Positions 1 to 12,000 of a stretch of 64,000 nucleotides of DNA are shown here, piece after piece; the first letter of the stretch is position 1; each line of letters begins with the position of its first letter. Source of the DNA: Xestospongia muta (lineage: Eukaryota; Porifera; Demospongiae; Haplosclerida; Petrosiidae); assembly GCA_963693285.1 (NCBI GenBank), contig OY848923.1:3999609-4063608 (forward strand). The letters run 5' to 3'. A model generated the notes under the pieces. It ran no database searches, was not told the DNA's origin, and was given only the letters and a program-made list of their open reading frames with translations. A program made the translations under genes and the position numbers.

Positions 1-1373
1 CATAGTTTCCACGTCTCACAGCTACATGGATCATGTGCTTCTTCAGAACATGTCCAGCAAAAGAAGTGCCCAATACCACAATCAACATTTCTTTGTGTTG
101 GATTGGCTTGAGCTACATTGCCACTCCCATCAGGAGCTTCTAAACTCTGTTGCTGCTCAAGCTTCAAATGCACTACTCGCTCACAACCAGGATATGGACA
201 CCATCGAGTGTTTGGATTAGCTTCAATAAAAGCCCCAATATCAAAATCAGCAAATTTACTATCGAGATTAGGTGGCATCAACTTCATAACCATTTCTTGA
301 ACAATATAGTCATCACAACCAAATCCTGGACATGGTATGTTGACTACTTTGCCTTCCGTGATCTTACAACGTAAATATTCTTGCCAGCAATCTTTACAGA
401 AGGCATGATTACATGCCGGGTTAGCTACTACTTCCAAACATATATCGCCACAAATTTCACATATATGCTCTTCCCTCGACAATTGTCTGATATTAGCTAC
501 TTCAACAGCTAAACTTGTCTGACGGGCTGCTGGTAGTTTGACTTTAGCTGTATCACACACCTTGACTGGATCATCTAGCCATGCGTCAATGATAAGTTGT
601 TGCGACCAACTATAATGGTGAAGAAGTTGTTCAGCTGAGGACATTGGTATATCTAAAATTGAAGCTGTGTGTTCAACTATTTCTATTTTGATCTCCATAA
701 TGTCTTGTTTTTGAACACCTTGATACGATTCCATTCGTAATGGGGAAGGTTTCTGGACAACCAGCGCAGCCTCTGATGTCACCATAAAAACCATTTTAGG
801 TTCTAAAAGTTTCACAATTTCTGTATGGCCTGAAATTTCAGCTGCAGTAAACGCTGTTTGACCAGCAATATTGAGAAGATGTACAGCAGCACCATGTTTG
901 AGTAGAATTTTACAACACAATATTAGCCCTGAAGTAGCTGCCAAATGGAGTGGTGTATTTAAGGCTTTGTCTTGTCCATTGAGATCAAGAATCTGACTAC
1001 TTATTTGCTTGTCAGGGCAAATAGTTTCAGGAGCTGTGCAGAAATTGATTAAAAACAAAAGCATATCTGCACGGATATCATCAACATTAACGTCGCTACC
1101 ATTAGATGCACAGCATATGTGATGAACTACTGTTTGTTTACGACTGTCTATTTGGTTAGCAAGACCGCCATTAATCATAAACGTTTTGAATAGTTTCGAG
1201 AAGCCCCGCTTTGCTGACAAGTGGAGAGGAGTTACGCTTCTATAAAATCTTCCATAACTTTGGTTAGGATTAATCTCTTTCAGTTCTTTAGCGGAATCGT
1301 AAAGATCAAGCGCTTTTTGTTCGTCTCCTTCCTTCAAAGCTCGAAAGAACTGCTTTGACTGTGCACCTCCCAT
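1..1373 (-). CDS. ANKIB1: ANKIB1-like RBR E3 ubiquitin ligase, 3' part outside window
   Basis: The minus strand is open without a stop from the ATG at 1373 to the window edge (457 codons). The N-terminus begins MGGAQSKQFFRALKEGDEQK, matching the start of ANKIB1, with Gly2 as a possible myristoylation site. Ankyrin repeats follow (TPLHLSAKRG, TPLHLAATSG, about residues 45–190), then a helical region, then RING1 from about residue 305 (CEICGDICLEVV, CNHAFCKDCW) and the start of the IBR domain (RWCPYPGC, GHFFCWTC, CSCETW). RBR ligases pass ubiquitin from E2 to a RING2 cysteine; RING2 lies beyond base 1 and cannot be checked. This stretch looks intronless. The gene is divergent from the METTL25-like gene, 87 bp away. 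The ankyrin-plus-RBR order makes ANKIB1 much more likely than ARIH or RNF14. Confidence 0.9.
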   Translation of the reverse strand, partial: MGGAQSKQFFRALKEGDEQKALDLYDSAKELKEINPNQSYGRFYRSVTPLHLSAKRGFSKLFKTFMINGGLANQIDSRKQTVVHHICCASNGSDVNVDDIRADMLLFLINFCTAPETICPDKQISSQILDLNGQDKALNTPLHLAATSGLILCCKILLKHGAAVHLLNIAGQTAFTAAEISGHTEIVKLLEPKMVFMVTSEAALVVQKPSPLRMESYQGVQKQDIMEIKIEIVEHTASILDIPMSSAEQLLHHYSWSQQLIIDAWLDDPVKVCDTAKVKLPAARQTSLAVEVANIRQLSREEHICEICGDICLEVVANPACNHAFCKDCWQEYLRCKITEGKVVNIPCPGFGCDDYIVQEMVMKLMPPNLDSKFADFDIGAFIEANPNTRWCPYPGCERVVHLKLEQQQSLEAPDGSGNVAQANPTQRNVDCGIGHFFCWTCSEEAHDPCSCETWKL

Positions 1374-1460
1374 CTTCTTTGTCAGAGAATTTTGATTAAC
1401 AAGGATAGGGCCATCATAGGGGCGTGATTTTACTGATTTACCAATTACCACTCCTCTCAA
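1374..1460. promoter_or_regulatory. Short bidirectional promoter between ANKIB1-like and METTL25-like genes
   Basis: Only 87 bp separate the two divergent start codons, so both 5' UTRs and both promoters must overlap here or extend into the coding regions. No TATA box is evident. A GC-rich GGGGCGTGAT core at about 1420 resembles an Sp/KLF-type site. The shared-promoter role is inferred from the spacing. Confidence 0.6.
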
Positions 1461-3741
1461 ATGGAATGGAGGCTTAGCAGAGAGCAAGTTACAGAGAGAC
1501 TGGAGCGTCTCTACGATTTTATATTTCAATACAGATCAATTGCTAATTCTCATACAGTAGATTACTTCACAGAGAACCATTGGCAACGTATAATTCCAGA
1601 AGAATGGAAAATAGACTTACTTTCTTTGCAAGAACCTAAAGAGTTTCTTTTTCCAGAAAAGCTTAGACAAGGTTAATAAAACCTGCAATGACTGTTCATT
1701 ATAAAACATTAGTTATATTTCTGTAGGGTCTTTAAAAGAATTTTTATCGACAGCTCATCACTTAAAACTACTTTCACATGAACATGTGCTTGAAACCCCA
1801 CCCTCCTATAGCAATTACAATCCATCCTGCTTAGATCAGTTTGGTATGTGTAAGAAGAAAGTGCACGAAGTAGAGAAAATGGCAGACTTGGTTAAGACGA
1901 TTATTTCTCCACTTGGAATCCAACAGGTATATATCTAATATTACATCATGCATCTGCTATTGTAATCGAAATAACAAAGAAATAACCCGAATAAAAAATG
2001 TTATAACAAGTAAAAGTTAACATTCAAAGTCACTTGTAATAGAGTAATAAAATGTTGTGTAAGAATACATTTACAAGTGGTCCAAACTATTATTAGTAGG
2101 CTTTGCATAATATGTAGAAAATCTTTGAATATACATCATAATTAGACACGATATAGTATTGGTGTCCAAACATTTATGAGGGACTTCTCCATGCTCCCTA
2201 AATTGTATGATACTAATTAAACACGTTATCTGTCTGTATCTATAGGTCATTGATATAGGTAGTGGTAAAGGATACTTGAGTGAGTCCCTATCATTTCAGC
2301 ATAAACTAAAAGTCGTTGGTATTGACTCTCAACCAGTTAATACCCAGGGTGCACTAGAGCGCTGTCGAAAAGTTGAAAAGTATTTTGGACATAAAAAGCA
2401 AACACAATTGTTTCAAGAGAGTAATTCATTCATTTCTTATCCACATGAGGAAACAATATTTCAAGAGACACTACAATTACCATTACCATTAACTGTGGCA
2501 ACAAGCAATACATCCATAGATTGTGAAACTATCTCATGTTTACAAGTTGGACATGACTGTAGTCAGGACGTAATAACTATCCAAAAAGAACAACCAACTA
2601 AAGAGATGTGTTGCATTGATCATGATCAAATAATAACTGAAACCATTGTTGACTTACCTGGAGATGGTAAGGGATTAACCAGTGGTCTACAGGATATCCA
2701 AGCTAAATATAACCAGTCTTATACTCCATTGACATGTTGCCTGGACTCCCAGAGTGACAGTATTTTGGATTTAATAAAAGATGATGGGATTAGGTGGTTC
2801 AATGTTCATGAGTCTACTGCATTAGTTGGTTTACATACATGTGGTGATCTAGCTAGTGTTATTATGAGGCAGTTTGTCAAATATGACTCATTGAAAGTAT
2901 TATGTTTAGTTGGTTGTTGTTATCATCATGTAACTGAAAAGGATGACATACCTAGAGGTACAGCAGTCAATTGGTTGTTTTCTAAACATGTTTTGATTGT
3001 CTACATGTAGATGGCATTCCTGGTTTTCCAATGAGTGAGTTTTTATTGGGAAAATGTGCCACTCTAGGTCGTAATATTCGTATGTTGGCTGGTCAAAATG
3101 AAGCTTTGTTTTGTGATAATACATCAGGAAATGCTCTTAATTCAATATTTTACAGGGCAATTCTTCAGGTGATACAGATAACATTAGATATTGTAATCTG
3201 GTTTAGTTAGACTGTTAGGTCATCTTTCAGCAAGAAATGAAGATTATCAAAAATTCAGAAAAGTGAGCCCCTGAATTTATTGCTCTATTAATTTTGTCTT
3301 AGTTCCAAAGACTTTCGTGTTGGACGTATCAAGAAATACAAAGACTTTATTGATTATGCTAAAAAAGCATTTTCACGTCTCAACTTGTCTCCTGAACAAC
3401 AACCCTCAGACGAAGTACTGAAAATATATTATCATCATTTTCTGCCAAGACTAACTGAAATGCAACGTTTCCTACAGGTTTAGTTGTATATTATAATAAC
3501 TACTGTGTTACTTTTGTGTAGATAAGAGCTATTTTAGCACCTGTTATAGAATCTTTACTTTTGTTGGACAGATTATTGTTTCTCCTTGAACAGCAAGTAA
3601 AGTTACTCACACATTGCTTTATTTTGGTTTGGCCCAATTTTGTAGGTTAGCTGTGGTTTACAAACTGCGTGGTTGTGTCAAGCTTTCTCTCCCGTATTGT
3701 CACCACGTTGCTTTGCATTGTGTGCTTTCAAAAATGAATAA
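1461..3741 (+). CDS. METTL25: METTL25-like SAM-dependent methyltransferase, 8 exons
   Basis: Proposed exons are 1461–1671, 1727–1926, 2246–2957, 3011–3168, 3231–3262, 3303–3477, 3522–3596 and 3646–3741; every junction has GT–AG and keeps frame, giving 552 residues against about 600 in human METTL25. The SAM-binding motif I is VIDIGSGKGYLS at residues 138–149, followed by VVGIDSQ. Family motifs LVGLHTCGDLAS, VGCCYHH, FYRAILQ, APVIESLLLLDRL and the end LSPRCFALCAFK follow in METTL25 order. Introns are tiny (40–62 nt) except intron 2 (319 nt). A reading frame running into intron 3 would end early at 3010; skipping a 53-nt intron restores RDGIPGFPMSEF, which fits the family. The substrate is not settled by sequence; METTL25B (RRNAD1) is the main alternative. 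Confidence 0.88.
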
Positions 3742-3742
3742 A
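3737..3742 (+). terminator. AATAAA polyadenylation signal overlapping the METTL25-like stop codon
   Basis: The AATAAA hexamer contains the TAA stop at 3739–3741. Cleavage 10–30 bases later would fall at 3752–3772, just before the next start codon at 3789. The transcript would then have almost no 3' UTR. Confidence 0.55.
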
Positions 3743-3788
3743 ATTAATTATTTTAAATTACTTCAAATGGGCGTTGGTGCTACGCGAG

Positions 3789-6700
3789 ATGGAAGACAAA
3801 CACTTTGTCTCTGTTCTGCAGTTGATCGAATCTGAAGACAGCTCTCTCAGTGAATGTTCCGCAACGGATGATTTCAGCGTTTCTGTTGTAAGAAGAAATG
3901 ACGCAAGATCGGTAACTGTCTGCAAAGCTGAGCCACACCCTCACACAGAATCACCTCTCTCGTTCCATTTTGACTTCGTTTTCCCTCCATCTCGTTCACG
4001 AGAACGTGATATCTATTCGCATAGCGTCAATCCATTAGTCAATAGTGTCTTAGAAGGATTTCATGGAACTATAATATCTCTTGGAGATTCTCACACTGGA
4101 CACGACAAGCTCCTTCTTTGTACACCATCAGGTATTGTCACGAGGGCTGCCAAGCAAATATTTCGATGTCTGAAGGAGCTCAATAAGTCAGGCTTATCTG
4201 CTAATTTAGTTGTACCATGCTCTTATGTTCTCTTACAAAATGAAGTAGCACATGATCTGCTCCATAGTTTTAAAAATGGTGATGACCAAGTTCATGATGC
4301 TAAAGATTATGATGATCAATTACAAATTACCAATAGCAAATTAGTTGACCTAACTACTTCTGAAGCAAAGAGATCATCTGATGTCATCAGGATGCTTCAA
4401 CATGGCGACAAAGTCAAGTTGATGACCACATCATCTCAGTCTGTCTACCAAACTATATTTACTATTGGTGTTCAATTTGCTAAATTTGGTTCAATGTTTG
4501 CTCCCATCAGTGGTACATTGTCATTTGTCACTATCAACTTACCAAATGGCCTTGATCTTCGAGACCTCATAACAGCTAATTCATCCGCTACACAAGCTCT
4601 CAAAAGTGTTAGTGACTTTGTACAAGCTCTCCATACATTGACACTAGAGGTTTTGCCTAGTATTCCCAACAAGACTGGAGACTCAATCCTCATGCAAATT
4701 CTCAAAGAGTCATTAGGAGGAAATTGTAAGACTCTTCTCATTTCTTGTGTCTCAAACAAAGTGCATTCAAGTCACTATGAAGCCTGTATAGGTATATTAC
4801 AACTTGCTTCTAAAGCAAGAAATATTGAGAACAAACCAGACAAAACTAAGTTAGCAAAGGAAGCACTAATGAATGCCTACATGAGGGAATTACAAAAAAT
4901 ATATGGAGGAACATCTGATGAAGAATCTCAGCAGAATCCTGAAGAATCAAATGACAACAAAGATGCTGAATTGGCAGCTAAAGCATTGATATCAGCTATA
5001 AGAGGCAATGACAAAGGAGGGAGTGACAGTGACAATAGTGAAGAGAGTGATGATGAATCACACGATAACAAAACAGGTGAAACTAAATATTCTGAATTAT
5101 TATAGTTAATACAGTTTTGCAATCACTGTAAAAGAACTGTTTCTAGCTGTGATTATATTTATTGCTTTAGGTTTAGCTGAGCATCTATCGAAATATAGCC
5201 CTTTACCTAGCCCTGGGAGGTCTTCTTCAAGACGCTATACCTTTACATCAAAATCACATTCCTCTAATCACTCTGACCAATCATCAGAAGATTTGACTAT
5301 GGATGCTTTAATTGTTGTAATCCAGGACCCAGATAAAGGTGTCCCAAGAGCTTGTACTGGATCATTGGAACATGTGAAAATCCATAGAGGTAACCACAAG
5401 TAATGAAACTTATAATGTGTTCATATAGAGATGTGTAATATTGAAAATCTAAATGTTGTCTGCACAACTATCACAATAATTATGATTGTATATAATTTTT
5501 TTATACTATAATCAAGTTATTGTCCATCCCTAGTGCATTATCAATACTTTATTTTATGAAATATTTTTAGGAAAAGGATCAGTATTTTCTGGTTATGAAA
5601 TTGTGAAGTGGCTAGTCAAAAATATAGCAGGTGTTGTGTCGGAAGAAGACGCTGAACGAATTGGACAGATTATGCTTGACAAAGGAGCTATTTTCCATTC
5701 TGAAGGCTCAAGGTGACACATATATTTTGTAGTACATTAAATTGTAATATGTTTATATATTTTGACCCTACAGTGTCTTTGCTAATTCTGCAAATCTATT
5801 CTATTATGCTCGCGACCCTCGCCCTGGTACTAAGCCAATATCTGCAGAGGAAATACAAGCCTTGTTACGTGATGACAAAGAATCAACAACACCTGTTAGA
5901 TCTTCTGTACAAGTTATACAAGTAGAAGAAGTATCACATCCAATGTCCACTGAGACAGGCTTAAAAGAGAACTCTCAAGTGTTTACAAAAGAAGATACTA
6001 ACTTGCAAACAAATGAAACAGATGATTTAACAAAATCCAGCGATGGCCCAAATGTACAAGAGGAAAATATCGAGTGTAGTGTTCCTACCTCTGAAAATGT
6101 GAACAATGAGAAAGATGTTCCTCAACGGCCCAACACTCTTCCACTTTCAAGATCTACTAGTGAACAAACTGATACCTCACTGTTGTTTAATAATGGAAGA
6201 TCAATTTCAGCTCTTCTCAACATGGAAAGAAATACAGAAGAGGTAGATGGGGTATCTGTTAAATGTAAGTATTCAACATTCAATATAATAAAGTAATTAC
6301 ATTATTAATAATAGCACAAGGAGAGAGTGAGGATGCAAAGGAGGAGGAAGAGGAAGATGATGAGGAAGTGGAAGTAGGAACTGTTACTCTTTATGTAAAT
6401 TTAATAAACTGTCATTTTCAGGGAAATAGAGTTGAGGGTACTCCAAATTTGAAGGTTATATTCGAAGTTCCTCACCTGGAAACATTAGAAAAGTTAGTTA
6501 ACTTAGTTTATATTATGTATATAACAATGACATGAACAATACAACAATGACATAAACAATATAACTATGACATAAACAATATAACAATGACATAAACAAT
6601 ATTACAATGACATAAACAATATAACAGTGACATAAACAATATTACAATGACATAAACAATATTACAATGACATAAACAATTAAACAATGACATAAACAAT

Positions 6701-8845
6701 ACAACAGTGACATAAACAATACAACAGTGACATAAACAATATAAAAATGACATAAACAATATAAAAATGACAAAAACAATATAACAGTGGCATAAACAAT
6801 ATAACAGTGACATAAACAATATAACAGTGACATAAACAATTTAAAAATGACAAACAATATAAAAATGACAAAAAATACAACAGTGACATAAACAATATAA
6901 CAGTGACATAAACAATATAAAAATGACATAAACAATATAAAAATGACAAAAACAATATAACAATGACATAAACAATATAACAGTGACATAAACAATATAA
7001 CAGTGCATAAACAATGTTATTTTTCAGGTGTAGTGATTACCCTCATCCACTCCATTATGCTGCAGCTACAAATAATGAACCAGGAGTTATCACTTATCTC
7101 ATTAATTGGTATGGTGTGGATAAGAGAGACGAAAGAAATCGTACACCTCTAATGTTTTCAGCCCTAGGAAATAAGGTCAATAATTAATTTGTTGCTTGTT
7201 CTGCAAATAAAATTAATACATCTTATTTGATTGTTAAACCACTGTAGCCTAATATGTATTAAAATTTATATTAATAGGCCAGATCCTGTAATACACTAAT
7301 TGAGCATGGAGCTATTATTGATCAAAGAGAAAGAAATGGTTTGACATCAGTTCACATTGCATGTTATAATGGCCATAAAGAGACTTTGACTGTATTACTC
7401 AAGAAAGGAGCCAACATAGGCATTAAAGATAAAATGGTAAATCACTATTACATACTTATAACTCTGTCAAAGTTGTTATCCTGTAGTTACATACTGCTTT
7501 CCATTGGAGTACAGTACCGTCCAGTGCTGACTGTTTGAAAATACTGTTGAAGTTTGTTTTGACATTTCAGTAATGTTAGAATGTCAGTTTAAATTCTCTT
7601 AACAGACATTCACCAAAATCAGCTATGGAAACTGAAAAAGACAAAAGTGGCTTAACTCCAATTCACTGGGCTATTTTTTACAATCATTTAGAACACTTGA
7701 AGTTGTTATTACCAAGGTATGGAAAATTACATGAAGCGTTTATATTAATTGGTCTTATTAGATGTACTGATTTACTGAAACTGGATTTATCTGGAAAGAC
7801 TTTTGCCAATTATGCTATAGAGCGAAAGTCATTACAATGTTTACAGGTTAAATATAGATTTCATTTACTATCAATTTTCAACTTGTTTTTCTATGTAGTG
7901 TCTTTTGAATATCTTTCCAACACTTGCTGGTTATCCTGACAAGAATGGACTGACTCCATTGCATCATGCTAGTGCAAGTGATTCTTCTGACTATCTAGTG
8001 ACTGTTATTAATATGCTAAAAAGTTAGTAAGTTCACATTGTGCACAATAGGCTATTAATATCATTGTTCCAACAACTGGCGTTTAGAATAATAAGATCAT
8101 CAATAAAATGGCCAATCTTAATTACCTTATGGTACCATTATTAATTCCCTAATGCTTTCTTTGATTTAACATTTATTTGTCACAAAATTAGTAATATCTT
8201 CATTGCATTGTCTTTGCAAGATGAATTGAGTACTAAATAGCGTTGAATGTATTGTATAATAACATAAAATATATTAATACATAGATGATAGCACTGTCTA
8301 TGTAGGGAGCATACAATTTATCTCTCATTCTTCCTTTCAACAGTGATAGCTCCAAAATATAAGGGTTATATAAAAGCTATGGTTTTACAAATAGTTTCTT
8401 TTTTCAGAAACGCACGCTCTAGATCTCAATGTCAAGGATAATTATGGACGTACTGCTGTTCATTATGCCACACTGTATGATCACATTGAAATGTTAAAAG
8501 TGAGTTAATAGTTATTACTTGATGTAAATACAACTGATATTTTATTTGATTTTTAGTTGTTATTACATCATGGAGCTGATCCAAATCCTGTAGACCATGA
8601 GGATAAAACCCCTCTTCTTCTTGCCAAGGAATTTGGTATCAAAGAAAATGAAGATATAGTAAAGCTACTGAAAGGTTTGTACTCAATGACACTAAACTCT
8701 ATAATGTTCTACTGGTGCATACTTCAGTTATGAATTCATTTCAGATGGACCAAGTCATTCAGAACTTTCAGTATTGGCTCATAATGGATTGGAAAACGTT
8801 GTTTCAAGAGGAAGAGAAGAATCAGGAATTTGCTATTTATTATAA
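3789..8845 (+). CDS. Degenerate kinesin motor–DEP–ankyrin repeat protein, 14 exons
   Basis: Exons: 3789–5076, 5171–5389, 5571–5712, 5774–6264, 6315–6492, 7028–7175, 7278–7436, 7487–7569, 7606–7716, 7762–7846, 7899–8022, 8408–8499, 8557–8674 and 8745–8845. All phases join, giving 1112 residues. Residues about 45–385 follow the kinesin fold in order: FDFVFPPS, NPLVNSVLEGFHGTII, GIVTRAAKQIF, IFTIG and LKESLGGNCKTLLISCVS, then ASKARNIEN. The ATP loop GQTGSGKT is replaced by GDSHTGHDK, and the switch motifs SSRSH and DLAGSE are lost, so it should not be an active ATPase. An acidic stretch follows. A DEP domain lies at about 470–565 (IQDPDKGVP, FSGYEIVKWLVKNI), most like that of R7 RGS proteins. 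An acidic linker leads to about nine ankyrin repeats (about 775–1090; HPLHYAAATN, TPIHWAIF, RTAVHYATLY). I chose the ATG at 3789 over an upstream TTG. I recognise no named orthologue with this order. Confidence 0.82.
6529..7017 (+). repeat. 20-bp minisatellite inside intron 5 of the kinesin–DEP–ankyrin gene
   Basis: About 24 tandem copies of a unit close to ACAATGACATAAACAATATA fill most of the 535-nt intron. Copies vary at a few positions (AACAATG, AACAGTG, AAAAATG) and some are shortened. The reading frames on the minus strand here are repeat artefacts, because 3 x 20 bp gives a 20-residue periodic peptide. Confidence 0.95.
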
Positions 8846-9002
8846 AACATGCTATATTTGTTGATAAAGATATCATTAATTATTTTGTTGCACATGTACT
8901 GTCAAACGCGTACGGAAGTATACTGAACCAAGTACATAGTATACTGAACAAGTCCAATTAGTGTTTGGTCTGTCAGGCAGTGTCAGCGGCTTGAGGTCAA
9001 AC
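8846..9002. other. Short intergenic region between the kinesin-like and transporter genes
   Basis: Only 157 bp lie between the stop codon at 8845 and the proposed transporter start at 9003. It must hold the 3' UTR of one gene and the promoter of the other. I see no clear TATA box or canonical AATAAA in it. Confidence 0.5.
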
Positions 9003-12000
9003 ATGGACTTGTGCTGTAACAAGACAAACCATGACAAGAAGAAAAGTCAGTATAGTTAGTTATTATTATCTATGATATTTCAATGAAATAAGTCAGCCTA
9101 TATTAGTAACTATATATCTGAACAGGATTAACACAGAAAATTGATAGGGACAGAGAAAACGGATTTTTGTCAGTATTCCAATGTTCATGTTGATATATTG
9201 CAGTAATCTCTCATGCTATACTAAATACAATGAAAGATGTATGGATCTTTGTTGTTATTAGCTAGCTTGACCCACACCTATAAGGATGAGTAACTCATTT
9301 CAATGCTGAGCCTTTTCATCAGCTGAGCATGTACTAAAATAACAGACTCTCAGGAAATTGGAGGTCATAGCTCATGCATCCTCATTCCTCAGACACACAT
9401 GTATTTTGATACAGTTCTCTAGTCTTGTGTAGCCAGCCCCTCCCCCCTTGGGGTCCACCAATGAAAGCATTTAGGAGGAAGGGATGACTACACAAGATTA
9501 AGTGTTCTCCTTAGTCTCCCACCTCCACACAATTAATGAAGCTAATAATGTCTAATCACATTAATTTTGATATTTGTTTTCTACACTATATTTGCATTTT
9601 CTAGTTCAATTTTTGATTATAAGTACTTTCATGTTAATGTATTACAATCCTGCAATCTTGATAGTTCCAAAGACAGATGTATTATTCATAAAATATTGTT
9701 ATAAGAAATTAAAGACATATATAAAGAAGTGTGTATTAAAACATAATTAAACCATTAATGTGATTTATATGGTCAAAGATAACATGATAGACTTTACTAT
9801 AATAAAGTGTTTAGAGGTCCAACAAAAGATTTGTATGTTATATGTAATTAGATGGTATTAATTTCCTATTGGACTTCAAGATGACAAAATATTGATTGCT
9901 TCATTATCATTGACTACTTTATTTTATATAGAGACTGTTACTGAATATTGATACTATTTTCTTTCTCAGATGCTGAGATGAGACGTTTGTGTTGTAACTG
10001 GACAGTTTTTGTAATTGGAAATACATTTGGAATCTCTTATTTTATTGTCATTCCATCTCTACATCAGTTTGTAACTAGTACTACTCATCCTAGTAATCCA
10101 AATGTAAGTACATGTGTTGTTGCTCTTCACATAAGTGAGGATTACAGTACTTGATTTGTCTGTCTGTTAAAAATGCACAGGCAATACGGTAGACTCGATT
10201 GCTTTAAGAAATTTAATTGTGTACAAAATACAATTATCTGCAAGTTTCATGTAGAGATGTAGGAATTTTCATTAAAATTTTTTCATTATGAAGTTATGGC
10301 AATTTAAGTCTTACCTGTTCTGACAAGGTCTTTGTATCCACATCTATTTGACAAATAACATATGACATGATCATTTGCTTGCTCTTTGTTGTTTGACTTG
10401 TGAGCAATTTTTGTTGCAACTTTAACTGACTTTCTTTAACAAGCATTAAAGAACAACTATTGGCAAGAGAAACTGTTTATGCCACATCATTAAGTTAAAC
10501 AATTGTCAGCTTTGGTATAGCTGCCATCATAACTTATGTATTTTATAGCCATGTTATTATTATGATAATGTGTTAGTTTAAAAAACCTCTGTTATATTTT
10601 ATTCAGCAAATTTCATGCAGCTGCAGTGATCACTGTCACTGCATGAAACCTTGCAAGATAAATCTGAGGCAAAGTAACATTACTGTATCATAGTATAGCT
10701 GCAGTGAGAGTTCTGCACTTTATTGCTTTGTATATTGAGATAAAAATAGCTTCTTAAGTGCTAAGTATTATATTTCCCACTATTGGAATAGTTTTATGTA
10801 ACAATTTATGATTATAGCTCAAAATCAATAATTTGATTATATCTGTTTATTTGTTTAAATGCCATACCTATATTGTAATAACAGATATTTTAATAATACA
10901 AAGTAACAATTACCCATATTCCCCAGGTTAGCTATAGTTCAATTACAACTGTTGTAATTCATTTAGGATCAACCAGGACTTGGTCTTAGTGAAACATGGT
11001 ATACATGGATTGTCAGTATAATCAGCGTTGGTGAATTAGTAGGTGCACTCATTGTGGGTGCAACCATTAGATACTCTTATGTTAAAATCATTATGATGTT
11101 GATGTACTTAAATGCTTTCATTGGTGGACTACTTTATGGGATTGGCTCATCAGGATGGATGTTACTAATAAGTATGTGTTACATTTAGCACTGACCTTCT
11201 ATATTGGGTTATCTAGGTCGATTTTTCCAAGGCCTTACTTTTGGTGGCCTACAAGTTATTTTTAGAGCTTACCTTGGTGAAACTGGTCAGAAAGCTATTG
11301 ATACATTACCACCAGAGAAGCAGGCAAAATCAACAATCAAATATACTAGTTTTTTCTTTGCATTCACTGTTGGATCATTGTCACTGGCTGGAGGACCAGG
11401 TACACATATAATCATTTGTACAATCTATGCTCTATAATAGTTCATCTGTGTTATAGGTTTATCAGCTATAGTGGTTCATATGCCTGTAGACCAATTTCGT
11501 TGGTCAGGCTGGTATATATGTCTTCATTCATCAATTATAGCCAGTATTGTGTTACTGTGTCTCCGAGAGAAATGGACAGACTTAAACAGAGTTATAAAAA
11601 CCAATGGTAAAAAAAGACATTGGAGTTGTCGATCAACTACAACCAGTACAGAGACAGAAATTCCGTCATATGTATCCTTTGAAACTATTGTGTATATTAT
11701 TCATTCTTTAAAGTAACACTTTTCCTTTACAATGTAATAGACCCTAGCATATATTATAATTGCCTTCTTTCTTAGCACATGGTATCTAGCAGTAATTGAG
11801 AGTCTTCAAAATCCTATTCTATCAGATAATTTTGGTGTTACCATTGAATACACCTCGTATATCATTTTAGGATCACTGATGTTGTATGCTTTTGGAAACA
11901 TGTTCATGTAAGTTTTCTACACATAGTATACCACTAATTTTATATTTAACTAACAAAATGTCTGCCTCTTAACTATGACTGACTTACATGTGCTATGAGA

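Noticed and set aside
2276..3010. A stand-alone 244-residue protein ending at 3010
   Set aside because: It is METTL25 exon 3 read into its 53-nt intron; splicing at 2957/3011 restores the family sequence.
2906..3124. 72-residue minus-strand frame opposite the METTL25-like gene
   Set aside because: Antisense shadow of two well-supported exons and the 53-nt intron between them.
6565..6995. Three long minus-strand open frames rich in CLCHCYIVYV repeats
   Set aside because: They are the translation of the 20-bp intronic minisatellite; three units give 60 bp, so any frame stays open.
6529..7017. Regularly spaced repeats that might suggest a CRISPR-like array
   Set aside because: Units are directly adjacent with no unique spacers, and they lie in a spliceosomal intron of an animal gene.
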